A stretch of 64,000 nucleotides of DNA from contig CABHOV010000053.1 of assembly GCA_902168185.1 (NCBI GenBank), positions 1 to 64,000 on the forward strand, read 5' to 3'. Origin of the DNA: an uncultured Bacteroides sp. (GTDB lineage Bacteria; Bacteroidota; Bacteroidia; Cytophagales; Cyclobacteriaceae). Shown piece after piece: positions 35,801 through 45,160 of this stretch. The notes beneath the pieces were generated by a model. The model was not told the origin of the DNA. It saw only the letters and a program-made list of their open reading frames with translations, and searched no databases. The translations under genes were made by a program, and so were the position numbers. Every line of letters starts with the position of its first letter. Within the stretch, counting starts at the first letter, position 1.

Positions 35801-37446
35801 GTGGTGGGCGGATTTTGTACCGTAATAAAGCGTGATGCCGTTGAAGTAGCACAATTATTACTACCCGTTACGGTGTAGGTTGTGGATACAGCCGGATTTA
35901 CGATAACCGTATTACCCGTAGTGGTATTCAGTCCCGCGCTAGGTGACCACGAGTAGGTATTCGCGCCACTTACCGTTAACGTTATGGTCGTTATACTGGA
36001 GCAGATTGTAGAGGCTGCCGGGGCAATAGTTGTAGTAGGTGTAGCAGCTACTGTAACTAATACGTTGTTGGATACAGTACATGCTGTTGTTGCATCAGTA
36101 CCTGTAACGGTATAAGTAGTGGTTGTTGTTGGTCGTGCTTCAACGCTGGCACCTGAAGCGGGTGTAAGTGTAGCGGCTGGTGTCCACGCGTATGACAATG
36201 TTACAGGAGAAGAAACCGTTAGTGTAGTCGGTGTACCAGAACAAACCGTAACCGGTGGCGACATGGTTAATGGTAGGGTCGATGTACTGAACTGTAAAGT
36301 AAGGCTTGAAGTGCCACCTGTATTTTGAACGCGCACTTCTACTGTGGAAGAAGCACCGAGAAAACCGCTCCAAACATTGGTATGTGCATCGCAGCACCCG
36401 TTATGCTGGTATACCTGTACACCGTCTATGAACAACGTTACATTATCATCGTGTGCCGGTATATTTATCTGATAATATCCACAGGTAAAACCTGCACGCT
36501 TGTGTATAAATGAATAGGTGCTGTTATTGACAATGGAACATCCCTGGTAAGCAGTGCCCGCACTGTTGTTTGCATTTGAAGGACTGGTGTTATTAGCCCA
36601 CCGGTTTGTAGTGGCAAATGACAGATTGTTCTCGGTATAATATCCGGCATAGCTTGTAAACGCGTTACTAATATAGGCATATACATTCCATACGTTGCTT
36701 CCAAAAACAGTCGGGTCGCCCGCAGGTGCTGCTATACTCAGGTTTGTACCATTGGTGGCACTGGTTACAGAAGGGTTCGAAGCAATAACCCGGATTCTAT
36801 AGGCACTGCCAGCGGGTGTACCTCCCGGGATAGATGCATTGATCGTTCCGGAGGTTACCGAGGTGTTGGTGCCAATCGCTACCGGACTTGTAAAACTTCC
36901 TGTTGCATCGGATAACTGCGCAGTAAATATATTGTTGGCAGCAGTATTGGAGAAGTTGCAGTTAACCGTATAGGTAATACTAAACGTCTGTCCCTGACAA
37001 AACGATGCTAGTGCTATGACGGGCGCAGATATGGTTAGCGCATTGATCGTTAGATTCGATCCGTTGTTGCTTCCTGTTGTAACAGGGTTTGAACTTACAA
37101 CGCGTATCCTATACGCAGTGCCGCTGCCAGTTGTAAACGGAATAGAAGCGTTGATGGTACCGGCATTGGTTGATGTAAGTGTACCTATCGTTACCGGGCT
37201 TGCAAAGCTTCCGGTGGCATCGGATAATTGCGCTGTAAATATATTTCCTGCTGTAAATGTACCGCTGATGGTATACGGAACATTTACCGCTGCACCCGCA
37301 CAAAAGGGAGAACCGGTAATTGCGGAGGTTGTAACAGACTGCGACAAAACAGTCCATGAGACAAGCAACAGACCGAATAGAAGAATCGATTTCCTTACGC
37401 ACAGGTTAGCGCACATTTGAGATTCGGGGTTAAAAAACAAATTCAT
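32888..37446 (-). pseudogene. Very large T9SS type A secreted protein split by one frameshift
   Basis: One gene of about 1,519 codons. The first part runs from ATG 37446 (signal peptide with LLFGLLLVSWTVLSQ) to a stop at 35185. A one-base deletion near 35233 shifts the frame, and the correct frame (ATPSSASTSISPLVTDNYIV...) is then open without stops through to 32888. Order: two similar Ig-like units (AITGSPFCAGAAVNVPYTISGTF...; SFCQGQTFSITYTV...), three copies of a ~145-residue WNVY module, PKD/Ig-like units between them, a filamentous region, a fibronectin-like unit (LPVTLLNFTGKRNGENKVVLQW...VERSKGGKYFEAIGTV) and a C-terminal type A sorting domain (IIVYPNPTSNYVFIEV to KIIVEK). The deletion may be a sequencing error. 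If real, the product would be truncated without its sorting signal. Confidence 0.85.
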
Positions 37447-37514
37447 TTACTTTAAGCATGTAACCTTCTATAGTCAATCAGGGAACTTAGCTTGCTGATT
37501 CTAAAATAAGGCCG

Positions 37515-37709
37515 TTAAAATCTGGAATAATACCGCCTGCGTTTTTTACTAAGTTCATATACAAGAGCCATTACAAGAGGTATGCATACAATTGCCAACA
37601 GCCAATAGACCTTATTCTTACGTTTACTTAAAGTATATAAATCTCTTAGCTGCAAGATTACAATTACAAGATGTATAAATATACCTGTAATGATCAATAT
37701 GCTAGTCAT
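37515..37709 (-). CDS. Small PLDc_N-like membrane protein
   Basis: From ATG 37709 the 64-residue product has two hydrophobic helices (TSILIITGIFIHLVIVILQL and VYWLLAIVCIPLVMALVYEL) joined by a basic loop and ending in a basic tail (SKKRRRYYSRF). The layout, with KVYWLLAIVCIP before the second helix, resembles small PLDc_N-type membrane proteins of Bacteroidota. An upstream ATG at 37751 would add 14 residues. Function unknown. Confidence 0.5.
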   Translation of the reverse strand: MTSILIITGIFIHLVIVILQLRDLYTLSKRKNKVYWLLAIVCIPLVMALVYELSKKRRRYYSRF

Positions 37710-38108
37710 AACTAAGTATAAGGCATAGTGATGACTTCTGCAACCCCGCAAAAGGAGTTCAAACTTTCATTATATAAGATTATTCCTATAAAAAATCAGA
37801 ATTTGCATCATTGCCAATCTGGGATAAGGCAACATCGACAAAGTTCTTGCGAATGTAACACTCGCCAAATCCCCCCAACAAATATGTAGATATCATTGGT
37901 GCATTTCTGGAGATGTCCAATCGTTTACGCTCTGTAAATAAGCGTTGGTTTGATGATGTCTACTTCTTTGTCATGGGTGAACAATAACCGAGGAAGATTT
38001 ATTAGGCGATATTTGTCTTATCGTGTGATGAAAATGCTTACCGGGCGATATAATCTTTACAAAGAACAATCAATAATTCCTATACTTCACCTATAAACTA
38101 TTACCAAT
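37710..38108. other. Spacer upstream of the solute-binding protein
   Basis: About 400 bases with no supported gene. It should hold divergent promoters for the small membrane protein (left) and the solute-binding protein gene (right). Confidence 0.45.
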
Positions 38109-38969
38109 ATGAAAAGACGAATTTCGATCACGTTTTGCTTCATTCTTGCGCTCGTTTGTTTTTTTAATACTTCATCCTTCGCACAACTTAAAGGCGATAC
38201 TTATGCATCAGCCAAAGAGAGTAAACGAGCTACCTGGATACTCACTCACTCCGATTCGCCTGGACTTGCGAGAATGAATGGCACAAAACCAGAAGGCTTA
38301 TGCTACGATCTGATGACCGAGTTTGCAAAATATGTAAAAGATAAAAAAGGCATTGTCGTGACCTTTGAGTACAAAACAGATGATGCTAATGACTTTCCGA
38401 AATTCCTAAGTGTCGTGAAGGCTTCCAAAGGTGGTGTGTTTGGCCTTAGCAATACTACCATCACAGAAGAAAGAAAGAAATCGTATAACTTCAGCCCTCC
38501 ATTTCTTAGAAATGTGTCAATGATCCTTACTAACAACAGTGTTCCAGAACTTACCGATATTAAAAATATATCGACAGCCTTTGCACAAATGAAAGCAGTT
38601 ATTGTAAAGGGATCTACAAACGAAGCACGCATACTCGACATTAAAAAGAAATACTACCCCAACATGATTATCGAGTATACACCTTCATTCGCTAAGTCCA
38701 TCGAGGCCATTGCAACGAATCCAAAAATATTTACCTCTGCTGATTTCACCTACTATCTGAAAGGGTTACAAAGTGGGGAAACTATTAAGCGTCATGCAGT
38801 CGGCGATGAAGATGGCGAAGAGTTTGGCATTATCATGCCGATAAGCAACGACTGGAATCCACTGCTTACCGAATTCATGAACTCCGGATTTATTAACAGC
38901 GTGCAATTCAATAAGATTATCACCAACCACTTAGGACAAAGTGTATTGAAGTTTACAAAGATTAGATAA
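38109..38969 (+). CDS. Periplasmic solute-binding protein, family 3 type
   Basis: The 286-residue protein has a signal peptide (MKRRISITFCFILALVCFFNTSSFAQ) and a bacterial extracellular solute-binding (SBP_bac_3/PBPb) fold: WILTHSDSPGLARMNGTKPEGLCYDLMTEFAKYV at the start, GVFGLSNTTITEERKKSYNFSPPFLRNVSMIL at the first crossover, and FGIIMPISNDWNPLLTEFM at the end. The usual substrate set is amino acids or related small molecules. No transporter genes are next to it, so it may act as a sensor or a lone periplasmic binding protein. Confidence 0.8.
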   Translation: MKRRISITFCFILALVCFFNTSSFAQLKGDTYASAKESKRATWILTHSDSPGLARMNGTKPEGLCYDLMTEFAKYVKDKKGIVVTFEYKTDDANDFPKFLSVVKASKGGVFGLSNTTITEERKKSYNFSPPFLRNVSMILTNNSVPELTDIKNISTAFAQMKAVIVKGSTNEARILDIKKKYYPNMIIEYTPSFAKSIEAIATNPKIFTSADFTYYLKGLQSGETIKRHAVGDEDGEEFGIIMPISNDWNPLLTEFMNSGFINSVQFNKIITNHLGQSVLKFTKIR

Positions 38970-39083
38970 TTCCTTATTTCAACTATCTGTAGTGTTGAAT
39001 TCAGCGCTCTAAAACGAAAAGAATATAGGAGGAGGAGACATTTGAAACAATGTCCTTCCGATCTTCTAAACCTACTTTGACTT

Positions 39084-39456
39084 ATGAAGAAAAAATTACT
39101 TACAACATTATACCGCCTTGTATTTACCTGCTTATTATGCTTAATTTTTGAGTTTGACGGGGGTGGCCGATGAAAACTTATTTGAACTGGCCTTGCGCGA
39201 AATAGACTCAGAGGCCGCAAGTCATCCTGTCTTTTCACACATCATGACTACATCAAACCTATCAGGATCGCCTGAAGACAGCGGCGGCGTGGAGGCAGAT
39301 TTTTACACGGCGAATCTGAAGTTAAAATTTAAGTTTAACAATGGCTATATTTTTAAAGAAGAACGCGGAGCGCGCCTATCAAACCAACCTTGTTTTTCAA
39401 AAGATTCCATTTTATATAGTAACAACCGATACTGCAACGTGAACTTATTATCGTAA
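39084..39456 (+). pseudogene. Frameshifted secreted protein gene
   Basis: ATG 39084 starts a signal peptide (MKKKLLTTLYRLVFTCLLCLIF) that ends in a stop soon after a TTTTTG tract near 39147. In the next frame the protein continues SLTGVADENLFELALREIDSEAASHPVF and NLKLKFKFNNGYIFKEERGAR to a stop at 39456. One indel in the T tract restores about 123 residues. The family is unknown. The remaining 325 bases before the tRNA-like copy B hold no supported gene. Confidence 0.5.
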
Positions 39457-39808
39457 AAAGCTCTCATCATTTTGGATTGATGTTCGATGCTGAAGAGGTC
39501 GTTATTTAAGATATCTATGACATGAAGACACCCGCATCACAGGTCTATTGAGAGTGGTGGCTTGTCTGCCCTTTGTATTCCAGTAGACTGAAACTATACC
39601 GAAAGCATGGCCGGTATATATAGAGGCTAGATATATGCTCATTAATGATCGCGCCATTCTAAGGTGTTCAAATCAGAGGAAATCTTTTCTGTCAATATAG
39701 CTTTACCACAGATATAGTGAAATAGCATTTGATGAAATATAGCTTATCTTTATAAGCCAATGAAAATGAATACATATTATTTATTCTGTAATAATTGATG
39801 ACAGTTTG

Positions 39809-39943
39809 TTGGCGGTTAGTAATTCGGTTAGTGTTGAAAGAGAGAGAGGTTTAAGTGATTGTTACGTAGTGACTACAATTAATATTTGAGTCCCGTCCGG
39901 ACCGCAAAAACCGCTTAAACAGAAATGTTTAAGCGGTTTTTTT
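39809..39943 (+). ncRNA. tRNA-Asp-like relic or small RNA, copy B
   Basis: This is the second copy of the element at 12969-13123, in the same orientation. It ends with the same tRNA-Asp-like 3' strand GAGTCCCGTCCGGACCGC (to 39905) and has the same D-arm-like CGGTTAGTAATTCGGTTAG. The middle differs in sequence but keeps pairing: ATTGT/ACAAT here versus ATTGT/ATAAT in copy A. Conservation extends upstream to about 39782 (AATTGATGACAGTTTGTT) and downstream to about 39960. The terminator follows directly. Confidence 0.55.
39906..39943 (+). terminator. Strong intrinsic terminator of copy B
   Basis: AAAAACCGCTTAAAC (39906-39920) pairs perfectly with GTTTAAGCGGTTTTT (39927-39941) around loop AGAAAT, followed by TT, G and six more T. 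Almost identical to the terminator at 13089-13123. Confidence 0.9.
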
Positions 39944-40119
39944 GTTTTTTAGTCATACCGGTTCAAGCCGCCTGGAGTCAATTTCCCTGTTAATAAATTT
40001 CCTTATCACTCAATAAAGCAGAAGCGGATTTGTGATATGCATGGACATTCTCAATTCATTTAGGCGAGTGGAACGCGCACGTAGCATTTAGCAGTAAACG
40101 ATAAAGACCGAAATATTTC

Positions 40120-40640
40120 TTAAAGCGTGAAGCAGATTGGATAATTCGCTCGCCATTGTGCCAATGATTTCAGTGATATAGTGCCAGGTAGTTCGCTGAT
40201 ATAGTGCCAGCGGGGGTCAATAAGGTTAGAAACAAAAACATCAGGATGCTGTGCTTCAATGTCAAATTCACTTAGGTAGTTCAGAGGAAAATCTTTCAGT
40301 TTAAAAGTTACGATTACGTCTGCTTTACAGCGAATTGCTGCCGCAAGAACATGTCGATCATCTTCGTCAGGTAGTTGAAGCGAGGAAATTAATGATTCAT
40401 ATTTTTCAACAGTTGAATCTGGAAACACATTTTTCATTTCCTGCATAGTGCGCCTTAGCTTATCGGCTTGGAGGTCAGGTCTGTTTTCAATCAGATTTCG
40501 TATCCATTCATCGTGTATACGATCAGTCCATTGCGAGTATACAGCTCAAAGTTGGCGAGATGTAACAAAAGATCTCGTATCGGTGCTGGGTACAACACAC
40601 AAGCATCAAGAACCGCTGTGAATCTGGCAGAATGAATCAT
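40120..40640 (-). pseudogene. PIN-domain toxin, frameshifted
   Basis: ATG 40640-40638 overlaps the stop of the upstream HTH gene (ATGA). The first frame reads MIHSARFTAVLDACVLYPAPIRDLLLHLANFELYT, which has the PIN start with its first catalytic Asp (VLDACVLYP), and then runs into a stop. A one-base deletion near 40545 moves the coding sequence to the frame QWTDRIHDEWIRNLIENRPDLQ, which continues through LPDEDDRHVLAAAIRCKADVIVTFKLKDFP (acidic PIN residues) to a stop at 40120. The intact protein would be about 173 residues. PIN toxins of this type cleave RNA and are neutralised by the protein encoded just upstream. As sequenced the toxin is inactive; a sequencing error is possible. Confidence 0.78.
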
Positions 40641-41095
40641 TCGTAACCGAGTCTCAAATCTTGTGCTTGTTCGGCCAAGTACTTCAAACTGCTATCTCTT
40701 TGTTCCTTCTGTTTTCTATCATACTCAATAAGGTCTTCAAGCAAAATCCGCCTGTGACTGCCAACTTTCTTGTGCGGAATAATTCCGCCTTCTAGGAGTT
40801 TTACAATGTGAGGTCTAGAGACATTGAGCATATCAGCAGCTTGTTGAGTGGTTATTTCAGAGTCTGATGGAACAAGGGAAATTGATTTTCCTTCTGCCAT
40901 ATTATTAAGTATATAGAATAGTAGATCGAGCGCCTTAGTAGGCACGGTAACAAATTCACCAGTCTCCTGTATTTTGATTTTAACCCCTTCAGTATTGTGC
41001 TTTGAAATTGCAGCAGCTGTATTGACGAGATGAGAGATAGATTTAGACGCTATTTCTTGTTCTTTTCGCGACGTTTTTTGAATTACCGCTTCCAT
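40637..41095 (-). CDS. HTH (excisionase/MerR-like) antitoxin
   Basis: From ATG 41095 the product has 152 residues. The C-terminal half holds an excisionase-type helix-turn-helix (ITTQQAADMLNVSRPHIVKLLEGGIIPHKKVGSHRRILLEDLIEYDRKQ); the N-terminal half is helical (KTSRKEQEIASKSISHLVNTAAAI) with a short beta part (VKIKIQETGEFVTVPTKAL) that could hold or dimerise the toxin. An upstream alternative start at 41140 would translate the TAAACGAAA repeats as a basic FRLFRLFRL leader and is unlikely. The stop overlaps the start of the PIN gene, the usual antitoxin-first layout. It probably represses its own operon through the tandem repeats upstream. Confidence 0.8.
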   Translation of the reverse strand: MEAVIQKTSRKEQEIASKSISHLVNTAAAISKHNTEGVKIKIQETGEFVTVPTKALDLLFYILNNMAEGKSISLVPSDSEITTQQAADMLNVSRPHIVKLLEGGIIPHKKVGSHRRILLEDLIEYDRKQKEQRDSSLKYLAEQAQDLRLGYE

Positions 41096-41110
41096 ATCGT
41101 TTTTTTTTAT

Positions 41111-41137
41111 TAAACGAAATAAACGAAATAAACGAAA
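41111..41137. repeat. Three tandem 9-bp repeats before the toxin-antitoxin pair
   Basis: TAAACGAAA occurs three times head to tail (41111-41119, 41120-41128, 41129-41137), directly upstream of the antitoxin start on its strand (read as TTTCGTTTA). Position in the promoter suggests an operator bound cooperatively by the HTH antitoxin. Confidence 0.75.
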
Positions 41138-41480
41138 CAAAGTTCGGTTGGTACGCCCTAAATTACTTTGAAATTTACTCGATGCCTTGCAGGAGATCAG
41201 TATTTACGTACTCTCACCGGTTTCTTATGAACCACTTTTTCGGCGAAAAACAATCACTCATGCAACAGGTAGTTTGCCAGTACTTAAAAACTGAGCAAAC
41301 ATTGGACACATGAGGTAGCTATGTTGCGCAAGGAGAGGATGAGTTCAGAAGAGAAGGAGGAGTGGAGGGGTCCTTAACATAGAGTCGAATGGTTAAGTTA
41401 CAAAAGGAGAATCTTACTTTTCCTGTGTGATTTTGAACCTATGGGAGGACATCTTCTCTTGTTTCTGTTCTTTCTCTCTC
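41138..41480. other. Intergenic spacer, nothing recognised
   Basis: A 340-base stretch between the toxin-antitoxin promoter and the end of the protease gene. No gene, strong hairpin or repeat found. Confidence 0.45.
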
Positions 41481-44051
41481 TCAGTGCAAGCCAGGTAATA
41501 CGGTTACTCTCAATGGTGATGAGTAGGCGGTGTGGCCAAACTTGTCCTTACCTCGAAGCCGAATCTCGTGTGTGGTAGCGGTTGCATTTGGACCAAGTTT
41601 TAAACAGACAGTAGTGTTTTGGTCAAAGGAGAGAACCTTCCATTGAAGATCGCTGCGGTTTGTCTCCCACCATTCAATAGTGGCAAAGTCATGATCTTCT
41701 TCATCATAACCGAAGCCGGCAACGCGAAGACAGCCTTCACCATTTTCATTAGCACGCACAATTATATCGTTAGCGATTGGTGTCGTGATTGACATATTGG
41801 GCGGGCCATCCAGCACCTTTTCCGTAATTTGAATCAGCCGGAAGTCATCAGCCGTTCCACCACAGATACCGCTATAATAGACATAGATGTAATGCGCACC
41901 AGGCGTTAGTGTTCGGAAAATGCGTTGTCCCATACCCAGTTCGCCATCCCTCGATGACACCCATCGGACGTTTGAGGTCACCAAGCCTCCAAGAGCTTTG
42001 TTCGGATCATGGCCACCTGCTTCCAACGTGACGGTTTGATTGGATGTAAAGGTCTGATGATTGGTAAGAGAGATGATTTCCACCTTAGGCATAAGGGCTT
42101 TAAAAGCATTAGCAACCGTCAGAACGATCTCGTTTGAACTTGTTGTAAGACCAATGCCATCCATCGCAGTGGCGGTGATGTGGTGTATACCATCAGGTAA
42201 CGGGCGTGTGAGGAAATTTCCTGAACCCAGTGGACCGGAAATGTCGCTTGTCCAGATGACCTGTGGTGGTCCATTATCTGGGTCCACGACATTTGCAGAG
42301 AAATCAAAGGTGATCTCACAACCACCAAATTGTAGTGTCGGCTGAACGCTAATTGTTATTTGTGGAGGCGTGCCACCAAGGGCTCGAATCACCGCGGAAT
42401 ATGCATTGGGCCAGCGCTCAACCTGGCCTGACTTTCCTTGATGGGCAGTTTCATATAAAATGCGTTCTACCCCGTCGTTGTCAAGGCCTGGATTGGCAGC
42501 CCATATTAGCGCGGCTACGCCAGCCACATAAGGTGAGGCTGCACTCGTTGCAGTAAATACATGTGGTAAGTTATCGTCATAGTCCCTTCCAACCCATAAC
42601 GAGCCAGGCCCCCAAATATCCAATTCCTCGTCACCATAGTTGCTGTTATTTCGGCGGAAGGGTACATCCGCTTTCATCGCCCCAACGGCAATAACCCCTC
42701 CATTTTCGGCTGGAGCCCACCAAGCGGACTCCCAACAAATAATGAAGCAATCTTCCTCGTTTATGTCTTCCCCATCATTTCCAGCAGAAGCGAAAAGAAG
42801 TTTCCCTGCTCCATGAGCCCGGAGGGTTGCAAGGTTGTATGGAATTATTGCCCACGTCAAGATTGCAGGTACTCGTGCAGTGAAACTCATATTGATAATG
42901 TTGGCGCCGCTAAAAAGGGCAAGTGTGATCGATTGGAGATTGTTAAATATATCCGCACTCCGGCGGATGGCAAGCAGTTCTCCCACAGGACCCGCTGGCC
43001 CGGCCGCTCCTATACCGTTATTAACCTGCCCCATGGCGGCATTGACGACGTTCCAGCCGTGCCATCTACAAACAGCGCCACCTGTACACTCATTCTCGTT
43101 TGGTCCTGTAGGATCGAGCGCAGCAAACGATGCTTTATTAAACTCGTAGGGAGTCGGAAAATCTTCTCCGCTGCCAAACCCTCCATCGATCACAGCTATT
43201 TTTACCTTGTTCTTGAAAGCTCCAACCCGCTCAAGCACTTTCCACGCGCTCGTGACTCCGATATCAAAATTGCCGCCTGACTTCATATAAGTCCAGTTAA
43301 AGGGATTAGGACTCCAGTTCTCAACGAGCGCACCACTCTCGTTGATAATTTGATGTTTAGCATCACCTGCTGGATTTGGAAAAGCAGGAGCCTCAACAAG
43401 ATTTTCATCCTGAAACCCATCGGATGTAGTGAGGAAGTTTATACCTACTGGCTTACCTGTGATAGCGGTCTCAGCTCCCATTGCAATCAAACGCATGGCG
43501 GCCTCACTGCTCACCCTGATATCAGACCCGCCGTTTGAGTTTAGCCCGGACAAATTATTTTTCAACTTGGATATATCCGCCACCTCCGTCTGAACGCGAA
43601 TGAGATATGTTGGACTCGCATCTATACCCACTGTTTTCGGACGGTCAACCGCAAGGACGGTGCCACGCCATCTTGCCAAAAAAGCATTTAGCTCACTCTC
43701 TGTTGCTAACTCGACCAACAACTCGTTCTCAACGAAGTCAACTTGTTTACCGGACTTGTCAGTGAGCGTTGCCAAGGGCCGAGGGGCACCATCCTGGTAG
43801 CGTGGTAATGGCTGGGAGCTTGGCTTCAATTTGGTATCGACCAGGATTTGGAAAGAGGGTGCAGTCTCTTTTTCCTTGGTTTCTCGCGGAGAGCAACTTT
43901 CACAAAAGATGCCAATACATGTAACAAAAAAATAGAGTGTATACCATGATAGGAGCGTAGTGTTTTTTTTGCAATTAACCAGCTTGGTTCTGAACCGTTG
44001 CAGAATTACCGAAGACAGCGCAGTGGGACGACTTGATGAATGGATTTTCAT
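41481..44051 (-). CDS. Subtilisin-like (S8) serine protease lipoprotein
   Basis: From ATG 44051 the product has 856 residues. The N-terminus has a hydrophobic segment (LLSWYTLYFFVTCIGIFCESC) with cysteines suitable for lipid anchoring, then a propeptide-like region (LLVELATESELNAFLARWRG...). The S8 catalytic triad is Asp285 (KIAVIDGGF), His331 (RWHGWNVV) and Ser503 (TATSAASPYVAGVAALIW), with the oxyanion Asn near LLFASAGNDGED. The C-terminal third has three Ig/cadherin-like units (e.g. ITISVQPTLQFGGCEITFDFS; NHQTFTSNQTVTLEAGGHDP). It is probably surface-exposed and degrades proteins outside the cell. I prefer 44051 over 44165 because a nearly identical upstream segment is duplicated at 44896-44988 with the same ATG. 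Confidence 0.87.
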   Translation of the reverse strand: MKIHSSSRPTALSSVILQRFRTKLVNCKKNTTLLSWYTLYFFVTCIGIFCESCSPRETKEKETAPSFQILVDTKLKPSSQPLPRYQDGAPRPLATLTDKSGKQVDFVENELLVELATESELNAFLARWRGTVLAVDRPKTVGIDASPTYLIRVQTEVADISKLKNNLSGLNSNGGSDIRVSSEAAMRLIAMGAETAITGKPVGINFLTTSDGFQDENLVEAPAFPNPAGDAKHQIINESGALVENWSPNPFNWTYMKSGGNFDIGVTSAWKVLERVGAFKNKVKIAVIDGGFGSGEDFPTPYEFNKASFAALDPTGPNENECTGGAVCRWHGWNVVNAAMGQVNNGIGAAGPAGPVGELLAIRRSADIFNNLQSITLALFSGANIINMSFTARVPAILTWAIIPYNLATLRAHGAGKLLFASAGNDGEDINEEDCFIICWESAWWAPAENGGVIAVGAMKADVPFRRNNSNYGDEELDIWGPGSLWVGRDYDDNLPHVFTATSAASPYVAGVAALIWAANPGLDNDGVERILYETAHQGKSGQVERWPNAYSAVIRALGGTPPQITISVQPTLQFGGCEITFDFSANVVDPDNGPPQVIWTSDISGPLGSGNFLTRPLPDGIHHITATAMDGIGLTTSSNEIVLTVANAFKALMPKVEIISLTNHQTFTSNQTVTLEAGGHDPNKALGGLVTSNVRWVSSRDGELGMGQRIFRTLTPGAHYIYVYYSGICGGTADDFRLIQITEKVLDGPPNMSITTPIANDIIVRANENGEGCLRVAGFGYDEEDHDFATIEWWETNRSDLQWKVLSFDQNTTVCLKLGPNATATTHEIRLRGKDKFGHTAYSSPLRVTVLPGLH

Positions 44052-44125
44052 AGAATAAAAATTTAGGTGGGATGAAACAATGACTGACAATAAATCATGT
44101 GTAGATAAATAAAATTGCAAGCAAC
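44030..44125 (-). repeat. Duplicated 5' segment, copy 1 (protease start)
   Basis: This segment covers the ATG of the S8 protease gene and about 75 bases upstream. It matches 44896-44988 nearly base for base in the same orientation (GACTTGATGAATGG..., CATAGAATAAAA..., AAATCATGTGT..., GCAAC). Confidence 0.8.
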
Positions 44126-44895
44126 ATTTGTTGATGTATTCGCAAAATCTCTGAGAGAGAATCAACTATTACACAACATACGATTGACTTTTAAGTAATT
44201 AAAACTAGCGAATTAAGAAGGGCGTGTCTATAACCCTTTGGGGTGATTTAAAAAACTTAAAGAGAGTGAGACAATGCTAAAAAAAAACTGTTGCGATGGA
44301 CAATGCTATATATTATATAATCGGCTATGAAAGACTATACCGTATAGTAAAAGAGATTTGGTTGGATTCACAGCGATTGATAAAAAATTACTCTCCATAC
44401 TCGCCTGCATATACCCTTCACCGTTGAGTCACCCGCACCGGTCTAAATTGTAATTAAACACAAAGGTATATGCTTAGCAGTTTCATTAGGAGAATATTTC
44501 ATCGCCATGATTCTCACGATAGGAGGATATTATGGCACTGATAGCATTGCGATAGTGAACCCAAAAGATTCTGACATTGCGAGACTTGTGCGCATACAAA
44601 ATACGCGCACAAGTTTATAGCAGGTGTGTAGTATATATTCAAAAGTTGCTTATATAAATGCATCTCCTTTCGGATCCGTAAATACGTTTGCTTTTATTAA
44701 GCGGACATCTTTTTACAGCGATTAGTTCGATGTTTTGTAATTTATGCCACTAACATTTACGCATAGGCAGTAAATTTACTGCGCTGCTTTTTGGCCTTCA
44801 AATCAATTTTCAAATATTGTTTCAATAGAATTTATACTTGAAGGCGAAGCTGTCATCGCCCCAAACTATAGATATATCCTCGTACATCCGATTAT
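44126..44895. other. Gene-poor spacer with one hairpin
   Basis: About 770 bases with no supported gene. It contains one clear hairpin (44584-44614): ACTTGTGCGC and GCGCACAAGT with an 11-base loop and no T-run. Confidence 0.5.
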
Positions 44896-44988
44896 GACTT
44901 GATGAATGGGTTTTCATAGAATAAAATGTAGGTGGGTAAACAATGACGGACATTAAATCATGTGTGGAGGAAATAAATTGAAAGCAAC
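44896..44988 (-). repeat. Duplicated 5' segment, copy 2 (orphan)
   Basis: Copy of the promoter and start of the S8 protease gene. Its own reading frame has the same STHDL-SVIV...YSMK-HSSS start but then runs into unrelated sequence and a stop by 44822. It appears to be the leftover 5' end of a lost second protease gene. Confidence 0.7.
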
Positions 44989-45160
44989 GATGCAATACTG
45001 TCCGGTTTCGAACTTCCCCGACCGAGCCCGCACGGCACACTGATCAGGAAAGACAGTTTTACTCCCCAAAACCACCTTTTGTTTTGGTCTGAATTTGGCA
45101 GTCCACGGGTCTAAGGATCTCAACCACCTTGTCATCAGCAATCCTTGAATCTTTTTTTAT

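Noticed and set aside
44584-44614. 10-bp hairpin as a terminator
   Set aside because: No T-run on either strand and no gene ending nearby; kept only as a note in the spacer entry.
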